Shown here: piece after piece, positions 32,378-41,368 of the stretch
Numbering within the stretch: position 1 is the stretch's first letter
How the letters are laid out: every line of letters begins with the position of its first letter
From: Candidatus Magnetobacterium casense
GTDB taxonomy: Bacteria > Nitrospirota > Thermodesulfovibrionia > Thermodesulfovibrionales > Magnetobacteriaceae
Assembly: GCF_000714715.1 (NCBI RefSeq)
Contig: NZ_JMFO01000017.1
Coordinates: 1-64,000 of the forward strand
Reading direction: 5' to 3'
Length of the DNA: 64,000 nucleotides
The notes under the pieces: model-generated
Told to the model about the DNA's origin: nothing
Database searches by the model: none
What the model saw: the letters and a program-made list of their open reading frames with translations, nothing else
Position numbers and translations under genes: made by a program

Positions 32378-34960
32378 ATGAATTTTAACGAAGAACTTAA
32401 ACATTTGCTTTTAACCGGTCATCGGGGCTGTGACATAGTCAGGTATCACAGCCGCAGGATGGATGAGTTTGTCTGCCGTACCGTAGCAGACACTAACGGT
32501 AATGCCGGCGACACTCAGTCAACCCCCTGCTTTGGAGTCTTTGCAACAGGGGGCTATGGCAGAAGTGAACTGGCCCCACATTCAGACATCGACCTCATGT
32601 TCCTGCTCAGAGACAGGGACGATACTGCACAGATCGAGGCTATCTATTATCGGCTGCTGGATAGCGGCATCCACATCAGTCACTGCGTCAGGACACCACG
32701 GGAGTGCATCGAGGAGGGTTTGAAGGACGTGCGCACCCGGACGTCGCTTTTGGATACGCGCTTCATTGCCGGTAATCCGCAGATGCAGCAGGTCTTTAGA
32801 GACAGCGTACTAACCGGACTGCTCTTCTTTGACGCTCCAGGTCGCACCTGGTTTGATGCTCCACCGGGTGGTACCTGGCTGAAAAATCAGCGGGAATTCT
32901 TTGCCCTGCGATTACAGGAGATGAGCGACAGACACAAAAAGTTCGGCGCATCGGTCTACCTGCTCCAGCCCAACGTAAAGGACTCCGCCGGCGGACTCAG
33001 GGACGTACACGAGGCCCTCTGGCTGTCAAAGATTGCACTGAACTTTAAGTCGATGGCCGATTTTGCACAGATTCTCTCACGAAGCGACTACAGAAGACTA
33101 CTGGCTGCATGGGATTTTCTGCTCAAGGTTCGGGTTGCCCTGCACCTGTCAACCCTATCCAATGGACACCTCACCCCGGCCCGCGGTGGCGACACGCTGT
33201 CTTTTAACGATCAACAATCCGTCGCAACCCTCCTTGGTATTAACGATACACAATACTTTAGCGCCTCAGAGCGCCTCCTGCGCCTATACTACATCAGGGC
33301 CTCCACTATTAAAACTATAACCGAAAAAATACGAAACATCGCAGGCTCAATGTTTGTGCGTCTGCCGCGTAGGGCAAAGACCTACCGCATAGACAACCTC
33401 TTTTCACTGTCACAAAACAAGATAATGATAAACGATGAACAGGTATTAAAAACATCCCCGCACAAGATAATCGATGCCTACATAATAAGTGCAAGGACAG
33501 GCAAGGGGTTCACCAAATATCTGACCTCGCTGATAAGAAAACACACCCACCTGATCAACAAGGAGGTCAGGACCTCACGGGCTGCCATCAGCGGGTTAAT
33601 GGAGATATTCAGGAGTCCGACCCCCTACGCCTCACTGCAGATGATGTTCAACGACGGCGTTCTGGGCAGGCTTATCCCGGAGCTGGCACCGCTTAGGTTG
33701 CTTGTCGTCTCAGAGCCTTATCACATATACACCGTCGATGCACATACCATGCTCGCCATCAAGACCCTACAGCAACTGGGCTCCCCCACTGGGGGCTATG
33801 ATAAATTTGTGTCGTTGATATATAATAACTTTAAGGACAAGGAGATACTGTACATGGCGGTTTTGTTCCACGACATAGGAAAGACAATGGGCCGGTGGCA
33901 CAGCACCCGAGGCTACATGCAGGTCAAACCCGTGCTGGACCGCCTGCAACTGGGTAAGTCACAGAGGCCAGGAGCGTCCTGGAGCGGTAAAGAAATTGAG
34001 TTCCTCGTCAAAAACCACCTGCTCCTGTCACGCAGTGCCTTTACAAAGGACATTGACGACCATGACACTATCGCAGACCTGGCGGAAGGCATCAGAGATG
34101 AACGTACATTAAACGCCCTCCTGCTTGTCACCTACGCCGACATGTCCGCAGTAAACCCCGACTTCTTCACAGGATGGCGGAAATCACTCGTCATCGCCCT
34201 GTACAACAGGCTAATGAAGCACATCAGGGGCATCGAGCAACAATCCATCGAAACATACATCGGTAACGATGACGAAATCAGGGCATTTGTCGCTACAATG
34301 CCCAGGCGCTATCTCCAAACCACTGCCCCACAAAAGATGCGCCGGGAGGTTGAACTCCTCCGGGGGGTTAACACGTGCGGGTTTGCCCTGAGCGTCGAAC
34401 ATCGGCACGGAAACACAACGGAACTTACCGTGCTGGCTAGGGACAGGGCCGGACTGCTCAGTGACATCGTTGGCGTGTTGTCGCTGCGGGCGCTCAATAT
34501 CCTTTCACTGCGCACGTTTGCAAGCACCAACGGATATGTCATAGACAGGCTCCAGGTCTCAAACTATAAGGAAATCTGGTGGGAGGGCATGGATGAACTC
34601 ATCGAGGCAGAACTGAGACAGGTGTGTGTGCCAAAAAACCCCGACACGATACCCCCCCTGATCGTAAGGAAATATCCACGCAGAGATACCAGAATCGCAC
34701 CATTTCTGGAGGTGGACAACGACCCCGCACGACACTATACGGTCTTTGAAACCATAGCGACCGACAGGATAGGACTGTTACACGACATCGTAAGTGTGTT
34801 TTCCAACAATGCCCTCGATATCATGATGGCACGCGTCAATACGGAGATGGATATAGCACATGATGTTTTCTTTGTCACAGGTGCCAAAATGATAAAGGAG
34901 CCTGTTGAGACAGAGACGCTCATGGTCTTGATGGGGCAACTATGGAACGTGTTAAACTAA
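32378..34960 (+). CDS. glnD: [Protein-PII] uridylyltransferase/uridylyl-removing enzyme GlnD
   Basis: Senses glutamine and modifies PII proteins, controlling nitrogen assimilation. Domains in order: nucleotidyltransferase with ATGGYGRSELAPHSDIDLMF, the GlnD helical domain (LQPNVKDSAGGLRDVHEALW), an HD phosphohydrolase domain (VLFHDIGKTMGRWH, near residue 500) and two C-terminal ACT domains (LTVLARDRAGLLSDIVGVLS; TDRIGLLHDIVSVFSNNALD). At about 860 residues it is complete. ATG 32378 is preferred over an upstream GTG at 32366; neither has a strong ribosome site. The end overlaps tamB by 19 bases, so they are coupled. No glnB or glnA is nearby. Confidence 0.95.
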   Translation: MNFNEELKHLLLTGHRGCDIVRYHSRRMDEFVCRTVADTNGNAGDTQSTPCFGVFATGGYGRSELAPHSDIDLMFLLRDRDDTAQIEAIYYRLLDSGIHISHCVRTPRECIEEGLKDVRTRTSLLDTRFIAGNPQMQQVFRDSVLTGLLFFDAPGRTWFDAPPGGTWLKNQREFFALRLQEMSDRHKKFGASVYLLQPNVKDSAGGLRDVHEALWLSKIALNFKSMADFAQILSRSDYRRLLAAWDFLLKVRVALHLSTLSNGHLTPARGGDTLSFNDQQSVATLLGINDTQYFSASERLLRLYYIRASTIKTITEKIRNIAGSMFVRLPRRAKTYRIDNLFSLSQNKIMINDEQVLKTSPHKIIDAYIISARTGKGFTKYLTSLIRKHTHLINKEVRTSRAAISGLMEIFRSPTPYASLQMMFNDGVLGRLIPELAPLRLLVVSEPYHIYTVDAHTMLAIKTLQQLGSPTGGYDKFVSLIYNNFKDKEILYMAVLFHDIGKTMGRWHSTRGYMQVKPVLDRLQLGKSQRPGASWSGKEIEFLVKNHLLLSRSAFTKDIDDHDTIADLAEGIRDERTLNALLLVTYADMSAVNPDFFTGWRKSLVIALYNRLMKHIRGIEQQSIETYIGNDDEIRAFVATMPRRYLQTTAPQKMRREVELLRGVNTCGFALSVEHRHGNTTELTVLARDRAGLLSDIVGVLSLRALNILSLRTFASTNGYVIDRLQVSNYKEIWWEGMDELIEAELRQVCVPKNPDTIPPLIVRKYPRRDTRIAPFLEVDNDPARHYTVFETIATDRIGLLHDIVSVFSNNALDIMMARVNTEMDIAHDVFFVTGAKMIKEPVETETLMVLMGQLWNVLN

Positions 34961-37900
34961 GACGTATCTTAACTGCCCTGACGGCAGTGGTGCTGCTGGC
35001 ATACTTGAGCACGGCAGCCTATCGTTATGCCAACGGGTTGTTTAAAGATGAGCTTACCTCGCAGTTAGAAAAATTCCTGGGCAGGGATGTGACAATTGAT
35101 GATGCGTACATTGTCCTCCTTCCGCCATCCGTGCATATCAGGGGACTGAACGTGGCCTCCGACAAGAAGGGAAAACCAATACTCCACCTTGGTTCTGCCG
35201 ATGTATATGTAAGCATCCTGCCGCTGCTGTATAACAAGCTTGTGCTGCAAAAGGTCTTTGTCGGCAAGCTCGCCGTGGATACCTCACGGGCATACGTAGA
35301 AGAAGTCATCGCAAAACAAAAGAAAAAGCCCTCGCAAAAGAAGGGGCTTTCCGTTGAACTGAGCGCCTTCAATCTCAAGGGGATGTCGGTAAAGTTCTAC
35401 GACGGCACCAAGGATGCCGATCTGTCCCTGGGGGAACTCAAGGGACAGGTGCTGCCCAATATGACAGGGCTTAGGCTAAAAATGACAGACCTGGCGTTTT
35501 ACTCAGCCACCCTGAAGCCCAAGCTCCACGAAAAAATCAACTTCAGTACCGTCGTCCTCAAACTCAAGTCCACCTCTGCCAATGGGATCGCCTACAACGT
35601 CGAGGAGGCGTCGTTGGCCTCTGAGGGGCTGAACCTCCGAATCATTGGCAAGCTCGGTGGCAAGTCCAAAGCGGGAGTGTCCCGCCGCATAAAAGAAGCA
35701 GACAGCGTTGCACTAAGAAGCAAGGTATCCGTGGAGATGGCGTATCTCAAGCGCCTCCTGGGTCTCAAGAATCCCGGGGCAGGCAATGTCTCAATCGAAG
35801 GGCCGATTAACTACGATGCGACAAACGGACTGCAACTGGCGCTCTCCGCCGGCGGCAGGCTCCATATCGAAACGCTGTTGGAGCTGATCGGCGAAAAGGA
35901 ACCGATAAGAGGCGACGTCAGCTTTAAGGGCACCTTCAATGCTGCCATAAACGGCCCAACCAAAAAGCTCAGGGGCGAGGCAAACGCCGCCCTCAAAACG
36001 GGCAGCTTCTACGGCATAGACGTTGACGCCCTCTCCTGCAAGGTCATATACGACGGCCCCAGCTTGAAATTTATCACAAAGGATGCCAGGGTCTACAACG
36101 GCAATGCCCGGGGCGAGGTCACGCTGGCAATGCCCGTTGTCGATAAATTCACCGTGGATATCAAGGCCGATAACATTGACAGTAAGCCGGTCTTTAAGCT
36201 GATCAACTGGGACCCCGGCCTTTCCCCGGGCAAGGTGCGTGGCAACGTCTACTCAAGCGGGGCCGACTTTAATCCCAGTTCCACGTTTGTCTACAAGACC
36301 ACTCCGGCTGCTGAAAAGGCCGCGAGGGTCAACAACGAAAACATCCTCAAGCGCGTAAGCGAGGTCTCAGGCAGTGTGGACATTTTTGGCGACGTCGTAA
36401 CCCTCAAGGACATTGTAGCAAAGACGGAGCACTCCCAGGGCAGGGGCAATGGCATATTAGACCTCAACTCTGACAAACTGCGCTTGAAGGTGGACGTCAA
36501 CACCGGTGATATCGTCGAGCTGACCAGCCCCTCTACTAACAGGCTAACTGGCAGCGGTACCTTTACCGGTGAAATAACGGGCACGGGGCAGTTCCCACTC
36601 ATCAGCGGCACCGTCAGCCTGGATAAGGGCAATTTCTGGGGCTTTGACTTTACCGCACTACAGGGTCAACTGCGCTACAGTCGTCAACTGCTGGAGCTGA
36701 AGGACGGCACCGCCCTGACGTATACGGGCAACACCTCTTTTGCCGGGGCAGTACATTTCAGCGATACCAAGTATATCTTCGACTTCAATCAGCCGGTGAT
36801 GGCCTTTGACGTTGCCGTAAGGGGGGCCGATGTCGGGGGGGTGTCAAAGAGGTTCTCCGGGGGCAGTGGCTTCAGTATGTCCAGCCAAAAGATGTCGGGT
36901 AAACTCAGTACGACATTCAGTGTATCGGGGCCGCTGGAGAGTTTAAAGTACGCCGGAGACTTTGACGTAGGCAAGTTCGAGGTTGCCAATCATCCCGTGG
37001 GTCTTGCACGCGGCCAGTTTGTGTACCACGATGAGGCGTTTACCATACAGCGGTTGACCCTTAAGACGGATGTCTCGGAGGTAAGCGCCGCTATTGGGGT
37101 CTCACTCAAGGGCGTCACTGGCGACGATTGGCAACCGTTGCGCTACAAGATCAACTCCGATAGCTGTATTATAAACGAAAAAGATATCCCCTATGCGAAG
37201 TTGCCGCGTACACAAAAGGGTGGCGTGCAGAGGGGTGTTATATCCACGCTCTGGGGGGACCCCGTGCTGCATTGCCGGTTCTCCGGTGAGGGCACCCTGG
37301 GGCAGCCGGCCCTTGTGATGAATGCCTGGGGCAAGGAGGCAAAGTCGCCAAACGTGGCCGAGGCAAGGCTCACCGGCGATGGCGTAAACTTCAAGGCCGG
37401 ACTGCTCGATGGCAACATAGGTGTCAAGGGCAAGGCGGGCATATTTGCCAAGGACACACCGTGGTTGCTTGACGGCACTATAAAACGCAACGACTACGCA
37501 CCGTTGGCCAGGAAGTTTGACCCTCGTCTGCCGCAGGACTTACGACTCACTACCCTGGGCAGTTTCTCTCTCTATGGCAACGCACAGACACTTAAAGGCA
37601 GGCTCCTGGTGCCAACGCTTGAGGGGTCTGCCTATGAGCAGGCATTTTCCAACACCGCCCCGATTGATATCTCCCTGGATGGCAGAGGGGTACATGTAAA
37701 CTCCTTTGTGCTGACAACGGGGCAGACCGCTATATATCTCACCGGTTCGCTGGTGGCGGGGAAGTCGTACAACCTCAACATCACCGGCAAGCCCAGGCTG
37801 AATCTGTTCAGGGGTGTATCGGACAAGATAAGTTGGCTAAACGGGGATGCCGATGTGGCTATTTCCGTTGTTGGCAACTGGCAGAGTCCTCAACTGACTG

Positions 37901-38982
37901 GCGGTATAGACATTAAGGGCGCAACGCTTGGGATCACAAACATCCGACACTACTTTAATGACATCAACGCCTACATGTACTGTGACGTCAGGAGGTGTGT
38001 CGTTCAATCTCTGAATACAAACTTTGGAGGCAGCCTCTTATCGGGCAGCGGAGTGGCCTACATTGACGGTCTCAGCATCAAGAAGTTCTACCTGGAGGGC
38101 AATCTCAAGAACATGCCGGTATACATCAGCGATGGCTTTAAGGCGTACCTCGATGGCAACCTGTACTACAGCGGAGACCTGGCAAAGCAGACCCTTTCAG
38201 GCAGCATCAAGATAGCCAAGGCCCGCTACACCAGGAATCTCTACCTCCAGGAGATGATCCTTGCCAACACCACGCCGCAGTTGTCACGGTTGACCACGCT
38301 TAAGGCACTGGAGTTGAACGTCAATCTCACCGGGGATGACAACATAGCCATAGAGAACAACGTCATAGAGTCGATGCTAAAGGTAGACCTCCTGGTGCGT
38401 GGCACGGCCTCAACCCCCGTACTATATGGCCGCATACAGACAGACCGCGGAAAGGTGCTCCTGCAAAAGAGCGAGTTCGACCTCATCAACGCCAGCGTTG
38501 ATTTCACGGGAGAGGAGGGGTTCAATCCCTTTGTCAACGTCCTGGCCGAAACCACGATCAGCGGCTACAGCATCCGCCTGGTGATGGATGGTCAACTGAC
38601 AAAGGCCAACGTAGCGTTGTCGTCTTTTCCGCCGTTGACGGAGAAGGCCATCGTCAATCTCCTCTCCGAGGCCGGAACGTCCACGCTGTTGACGACCAGG
38701 TATCAGAGTCTCGTCGAGGAGCGGCTGAAGAAGATCGGCGGCCTTAGCAGGATACAGTTGGCCCCCTCCTATGACGAGGACAAGTCTACGATCACGCCGC
38801 AGATGATAATCTCCAAGAAGTTTCTCAACGGTAAACTAAACCTGTCGTTCATAACCACCTCCACCAAGGGCGACAAGATCAAGGCCCAGTACATGCTAAG
38901 GAAGAACATCTCCCTCGTAGGCGAAAGAAACGAGCTAGGCCGCCTAGGCGCTGACGTAAACTTCAGGTACGAATTCAAGTAG
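34942..38982 (+). CDS. tamB: TamB/AsmA-like translocation and assembly module protein
   Basis: A 1346-residue inner-membrane-anchored, beta-rich protein bridging the periplasm. One N-terminal helix (LTALTAVVLLAYLSTAAY) is followed by AsmA-like repeats and the conserved C-terminal DUF490 domain (VNVLAETTISGYSIRLVMDG, LTEKAIVNLLSEAG, ending FRYEFK). TamB-family proteins move phospholipids or assist outer-membrane protein assembly. No tamA/bamA gene is adjacent; coupling to glnD by overlap is unusual but seen here. Length is typical. Confidence 0.88.
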   Translation: MERVKLRRILTALTAVVLLAYLSTAAYRYANGLFKDELTSQLEKFLGRDVTIDDAYIVLLPPSVHIRGLNVASDKKGKPILHLGSADVYVSILPLLYNKLVLQKVFVGKLAVDTSRAYVEEVIAKQKKKPSQKKGLSVELSAFNLKGMSVKFYDGTKDADLSLGELKGQVLPNMTGLRLKMTDLAFYSATLKPKLHEKINFSTVVLKLKSTSANGIAYNVEEASLASEGLNLRIIGKLGGKSKAGVSRRIKEADSVALRSKVSVEMAYLKRLLGLKNPGAGNVSIEGPINYDATNGLQLALSAGGRLHIETLLELIGEKEPIRGDVSFKGTFNAAINGPTKKLRGEANAALKTGSFYGIDVDALSCKVIYDGPSLKFITKDARVYNGNARGEVTLAMPVVDKFTVDIKADNIDSKPVFKLINWDPGLSPGKVRGNVYSSGADFNPSSTFVYKTTPAAEKAARVNNENILKRVSEVSGSVDIFGDVVTLKDIVAKTEHSQGRGNGILDLNSDKLRLKVDVNTGDIVELTSPSTNRLTGSGTFTGEITGTGQFPLISGTVSLDKGNFWGFDFTALQGQLRYSRQLLELKDGTALTYTGNTSFAGAVHFSDTKYIFDFNQPVMAFDVAVRGADVGGVSKRFSGGSGFSMSSQKMSGKLSTTFSVSGPLESLKYAGDFDVGKFEVANHPVGLARGQFVYHDEAFTIQRLTLKTDVSEVSAAIGVSLKGVTGDDWQPLRYKINSDSCIINEKDIPYAKLPRTQKGGVQRGVISTLWGDPVLHCRFSGEGTLGQPALVMNAWGKEAKSPNVAEARLTGDGVNFKAGLLDGNIGVKGKAGIFAKDTPWLLDGTIKRNDYAPLARKFDPRLPQDLRLTTLGSFSLYGNAQTLKGRLLVPTLEGSAYEQAFSNTAPIDISLDGRGVHVNSFVLTTGQTAIYLTGSLVAGKSYNLNITGKPRLNLFRGVSDKISWLNGDADVAISVVGNWQSPQLTGGIDIKGATLGITNIRHYFNDINAYMYCDVRRCVVQSLNTNFGGSLLSGSGVAYIDGLSIKKFYLEGNLKNMPVYISDGFKAYLDGNLYYSGDLAKQTLSGSIKIAKARYTRNLYLQEMILANTTPQLSRLTTLKALELNVNLTGDDNIAIENNVIESMLKVDLLVRGTASTPVLYGRIQTDRGKVLLQKSEFDLINASVDFTGEEGFNPFVNVLAETTISGYSIRLVMDGQLTKANVALSSFPPLTEKAIVNLLSEAGTSTLLTTRYQSLVEERLKKIGGLSRIQLAPSYDEDKSTITPQMIISKKFLNGKLNLSFITTSTKGDKIKAQYMLRKNISLVGERNELGRLGADVNFRYEFK

Positions 38983-39007
38983 CAGAGAATACAACTCCAA
39001 GAAAAGA

Positions 39008-39112
39008 AAGAAAGAAGGGGTCGGCTCCGCCCCCTCTTCAGAATGCTTAAGTCAACAGCATTAGGTTTGAGGGGGCCCTTTCTTTATCTTCCGGTCAAAT
39101 GCGATTGCCCTG
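39008..39112 (-). repeat. GC-rich spacer repeat, copy D (degenerate)
   Basis: The GGGGTCGGCTCCGCCCCC hairpin and CTTCAGAA portion are present, but the rest is replaced. From 39077 a segment (CTTTCTTTATCTTCCGGTCAA then ATGCGATTGCCCTG) recurs almost exactly at 63716-63752, showing that the repeat can extend beyond its usual end. Confidence 0.6.
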
Positions 39113-39130
39113 TCGTACAGTGCCATTGTA

Positions 39131-39160
39131 TTGACTATTTCCTCGGGTACATGCTACGCT
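39131..39160 (+). promoter_or_regulatory. Candidate rsmG promoter, leaderless
   Basis: TTGACT (39131-39136), 18 bases, TACGCT (39155-39160) with an extended TG. The rsmG ATG is at 39168, at the predicted transcription start. Confidence 0.4.
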
Positions 39161-39167
39161 TGTCGTA

Positions 39168-39812
39168 ATGCCAACCGACCTGTTACCGATACCGATCCTC
39201 AGAGAGGGGTTGACAGCCCTGGCGATTCCTGCTGCGGAGTGGCTGCTGGAGGCCTTTGGTGTCTATCTCAGGGAGCTTAAGAGGTGGAGTCGCATACATA
39301 ACCTAACCGCTATTACCGAGGACGTCGATATTGTCCGACGACATTTTCTTGATTCACTCCTGTACCTGAGATGCCTTCCACCCGATGCACGCAGCGTAAT
39401 CGACGTAGGTAGCGGTGCGGGTTTTCCGGGTATCCCCATGAAGTTGGTCAGACCGGAGTTGTTGCTGTGCCTGCTGGAACCAACGGGTAAAAAGGTCGCA
39501 TTTCTCAGGCACATGGTTGCCACGCTGTCCCTGCCTGACGTCACCGTGCTTCAGGGCAGGGTCGAAGACATCCCTGTCATCCCGGGGGGTACATACGACG
39601 CTGCGGTAGTGAGGTCGCTCTTTTCTGTTGACGCCTTCCTGACAAAGACCGCCGCCCTGGTAAAACCACGTGGCGTCATGATCCTCAGCAAGGGCAAAGG
39701 CTACGAAAAGGAACTCATCGGCCTCAACACAGATGCCCTGCACATTGAGCAACTCACCATACCCACCACCGATATACAGAGGTTTATAATCACGGCAACA
39801 ATGCCTGCCTGA
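39168..39812 (+). CDS. rsmG: 16S rRNA (guanine527-N7)-methyltransferase RsmG
   Basis: Methylates G527 of 16S rRNA; loss can give low-level streptomycin resistance. The 214-residue protein has LTAITEDVDIVRRHFLDSL (GidB family signature), SAM motif VIDVGSGAGFPGIPMKL (about 77-93), LLEPTGKKVAFL and YDAAVVRSLFSVDAFL. Family members more often have VTVRA in place of VVRSLF, a minor change. mnmG, the common neighbour, is not present. No Shine-Dalgarno precedes the ATG. Confidence 0.95.
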   Translation: MPTDLLPIPILREGLTALAIPAAEWLLEAFGVYLRELKRWSRIHNLTAITEDVDIVRRHFLDSLLYLRCLPPDARSVIDVGSGAGFPGIPMKLVRPELLLCLLEPTGKKVAFLRHMVATLSLPDVTVLQGRVEDIPVIPGGTYDAAVVRSLFSVDAFLTKTAALVKPRGVMILSKGKGYEKELIGLNTDALHIEQLTIPTTDIQRFIITATMPA

Positions 39813-39820
39813 TTGACTTG

Positions 39821-39882
39821 TTGACAAGCATACGGTGACAGTTGTACCATATAGCATCTAACTTATGACGGTACGTCATAAG
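39821..39882 (+). promoter_or_regulatory. Promoter and palindrome before the proline-rich gene
   Basis: TTGACA (39821-39826), 18 bases, TACCAT (39845-39850). CTTATGAC-GGTAC-GTCATAAG (39862-39882) is a perfect 8-bp inverted repeat just after the expected start, an operator or leader hairpin. Confidence 0.55.
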
Positions 39883-39917
39883 AACTGCTACCCCAAGATA
39901 AAAAGGAGGTGATTCAG

Positions 39918-40763
39918 ATTTTAAACAAAGGATATTCTATTTTGGTTGTATCGCTGATGGTGACACTTGTGTTGATGTTATTACCGGTTGATGGTGTGTT
40001 GGCCTATGAGTTGAGAGATTCGGTCATAGAGGAGAAGCTGCTGCATGCCCAGCGGGTGCTCGATGAGGCTGCCGAGGGTGGATGGCTTTCACACAAGCAG
40101 GTCAGCAACTTCCAGCGCCGGATTGACAACGTCAGGGCTGAAGCTGAAAGAAAGGAACGCTCAAAGAGGTTTCTCAGATACGAAGAACGAGAGCATCTGT
40201 CCTCAAAGCTCGATAACATAGTGCGCGACATCGAGGCACAGACAGACAGACCGCTACCCCCTGTTATACCTCCAGGGCTGCCGCCTGTGAAAGTACCGCT
40301 ACCACCGCCACCACCACCCGTTAAGGTGCCACCGCTTCCACCAGTGTTTGACCCTGACCCTGCACCACTACCCAGAGGAGAACGACCACGTCTGCCTGTC
40401 CCACCACAACCACATGAGCCACCACCACCAGGGCGTGACATATTACCACCACCCCCAGGGCGCGAACTACCGCAACCACCACCAGGAAGAACGGTAACTC
40501 CACCCCCACCGACTGTAGTGGTACCACCACCAGTGTATACGACGCCAACTCCGCCTCCGGTGCATGTAGCTCCAACTCCGCCCCCGGCAAGGCCAACTCC
40601 GCCACCCGTGGTACAAACTCCGCCACCGGCAAGACCAACTCTGCCCCCGGCAACTCCACCTCCAACGGTAAACATACCAACTCCGCCTCCGCAGTCATCA
40701 AAGCCGACACCTCCGGTTCCAAGGTTTACGCCGCCCCCGCTGACACTACCTCAGGGGCATTGA
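39918..40763 (+). CDS. Exported proline-rich protein
   Basis: Signal-peptide-like N-terminus (ILVVSLMVTLVLMLLPVDGVLA), a charged helical region (about 35-110: KLLHAQRVLDEAAEGGWLS and onwards), then about 160 residues dominated by PPP, TPPP and PPPGR repeats. Probably a periplasmic or surface spacer/adhesive. The start is unusual: a perfect anti-16S site (AAGGAGGTGAT, from 39903) overlaps the only nearby GTG (39909), while the codon at proper spacing is ATT (39918), giving MLNKGYS. Alternatives are an in-frame TTG in the signal peptide region. No homologue recognised beyond low complexity. Confidence 0.65.
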   Translation: MLNKGYSILVVSLMVTLVLMLLPVDGVLAYELRDSVIEEKLLHAQRVLDEAAEGGWLSHKQVSNFQRRIDNVRAEAERKERSKRFLRYEEREHLSSKLDNIVRDIEAQTDRPLPPVIPPGLPPVKVPLPPPPPPVKVPPLPPVFDPDPAPLPRGERPRLPVPPQPHEPPPPGRDILPPPPGRELPQPPPGRTVTPPPPTVVVPPPVYTTPTPPPVHVAPTPPPARPTPPPVVQTPPPARPTLPPATPPPTVNIPTPPPQSSKPTPPVPRFTPPPLTLPQGH

Positions 40764-40777
40764 CCGTTGACTAAAAA

Positions 40778-40801
40778 GGGCAGTTGTTCTCTAAACTGCC
40801 C
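40778..40801. terminator. Hairpin between convergent genes
   Basis: GGGCAGTT (40778-40785) pairs with AACTGCCC (40794-40801), with five A before it and a T-rich stretch (TCTTCAGTTT) after it, so it can serve both strands. Confidence 0.7.
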
Positions 40802-40863
40802 TCTTCAGTTTGCCTCAAAGTTATCTGGCCAGTGCTTTATCTGCAGATGCCACCATGTGCTGG

Positions 40864-41103
40864 TTACAAAGGTGGCGGAACCGGATGCCCTGGTGGAAGC
40901 GGATGTCCTGGCGGTACTTGTTGCCCTGGTGGAATCGGATGCCCTGGTGGTACTTGTTGCCCTGGTGGAATCGGATGCCCTGGTGGCCCTGGCACCACGA
41001 TAATACCGTCAGTCGTTACGTGTGTCGTACCATCGGGACCTACATGGGCAGTACACCCAACCAGACCCAGAATCAACATCAATGCCACGATGAATCGTTT
41101 CAT
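40864..41103 (-). CDS. Small lipoprotein with Pro-Gly repeats
   Basis: A 79-residue protein whose signal peptide ends in a lipobox (ALMLILGLVGC), so it should be lipid-anchored at Cys17. The mature part holds PPGHPIPPGQQV units encoded by a 36-base tandem repeat. AGGAGG lies seven bases before the ATG. It is convergent with the proline-rich gene, which has similar composition; the two may act on the same surface structure. Repeat number could vary by slippage in whole codons. Confidence 0.75.
   Translation of the reverse strand: MKRFIVALMLILGLVGCTAHVGPDGTTHVTTDGIIVVPGPPGHPIPPGQQVPPGHPIPPGQQVPPGHPLPPGHPVPPPL
40888..40990. repeat. 36-base tandem repeat inside the lipoprotein gene
   Basis: Unit starts at 40888, 40924 and 40960 (CCCTGGTGGAA...TACTTGTTG), nearly three copies with a few substitutions. 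The 36-base period preserves the reading frame. Confidence 0.9.
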
Positions 41104-41189
41104 CTTACCTCCTGATAAGAAGTTTATATGTGCGCCTTTTTTTTATGCACGCCTTTTGTTGTGCCGCCTGTAATTCACCTGCAATAAGT

Positions 41190-41222
41190 AACTGCTGCCC
41201 ACTGGGGTAATGAGCAGCAGTT
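41190..41222. other. Stem-loop in a divergent spacer
   Basis: AACTGCTGC (41190-41198) pairs perfectly with GCAGCAGTT (41214-41222) around 15 bases. No T-run; it lies in the leader side of the lipoprotein gene. Role unknown. Confidence 0.6.
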
Positions 41223-41331
41223 TAGGGGAGGAACGAGGTGCTTATACTTACAATCTAACATAATAAGTCCCCGTTGTCAAGCTATATTCTGTATTTAGCC
41301 ATTCACTTTAAAGAAATAGCCATAATAATTA

Positions 41332-41361
41332 TTGACAATATAATTGATATGATGGTACCAT
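41332..41361 (+). promoter_or_regulatory. Promoter of the TMTC-like gene, leaderless
   Basis: TTGACA (41332-41337), 18 bases, TACCAT (41356-41361), the same arrangement as before the proline-rich gene. The ATG at 41369 coincides with the predicted transcription start, and there is no ribosome site. Confidence 0.55.
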
Positions 41362-41368
41362 TTTAGAC

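Noticed and set aside
40004-40675. A glycine-rich minus-strand frame
   Set aside because: It is the reverse complement of the proline-rich repeats (CCN read as NGG); no ribosome site or signal peptide.
40784-41173. A Cys-Pro-Gly repeat protein on the plus strand
   Set aside because: It is antisense to the lipoprotein gene, which has a lipobox and AGGAGG; the Cys-rich pattern is produced by the 36-base repeat.
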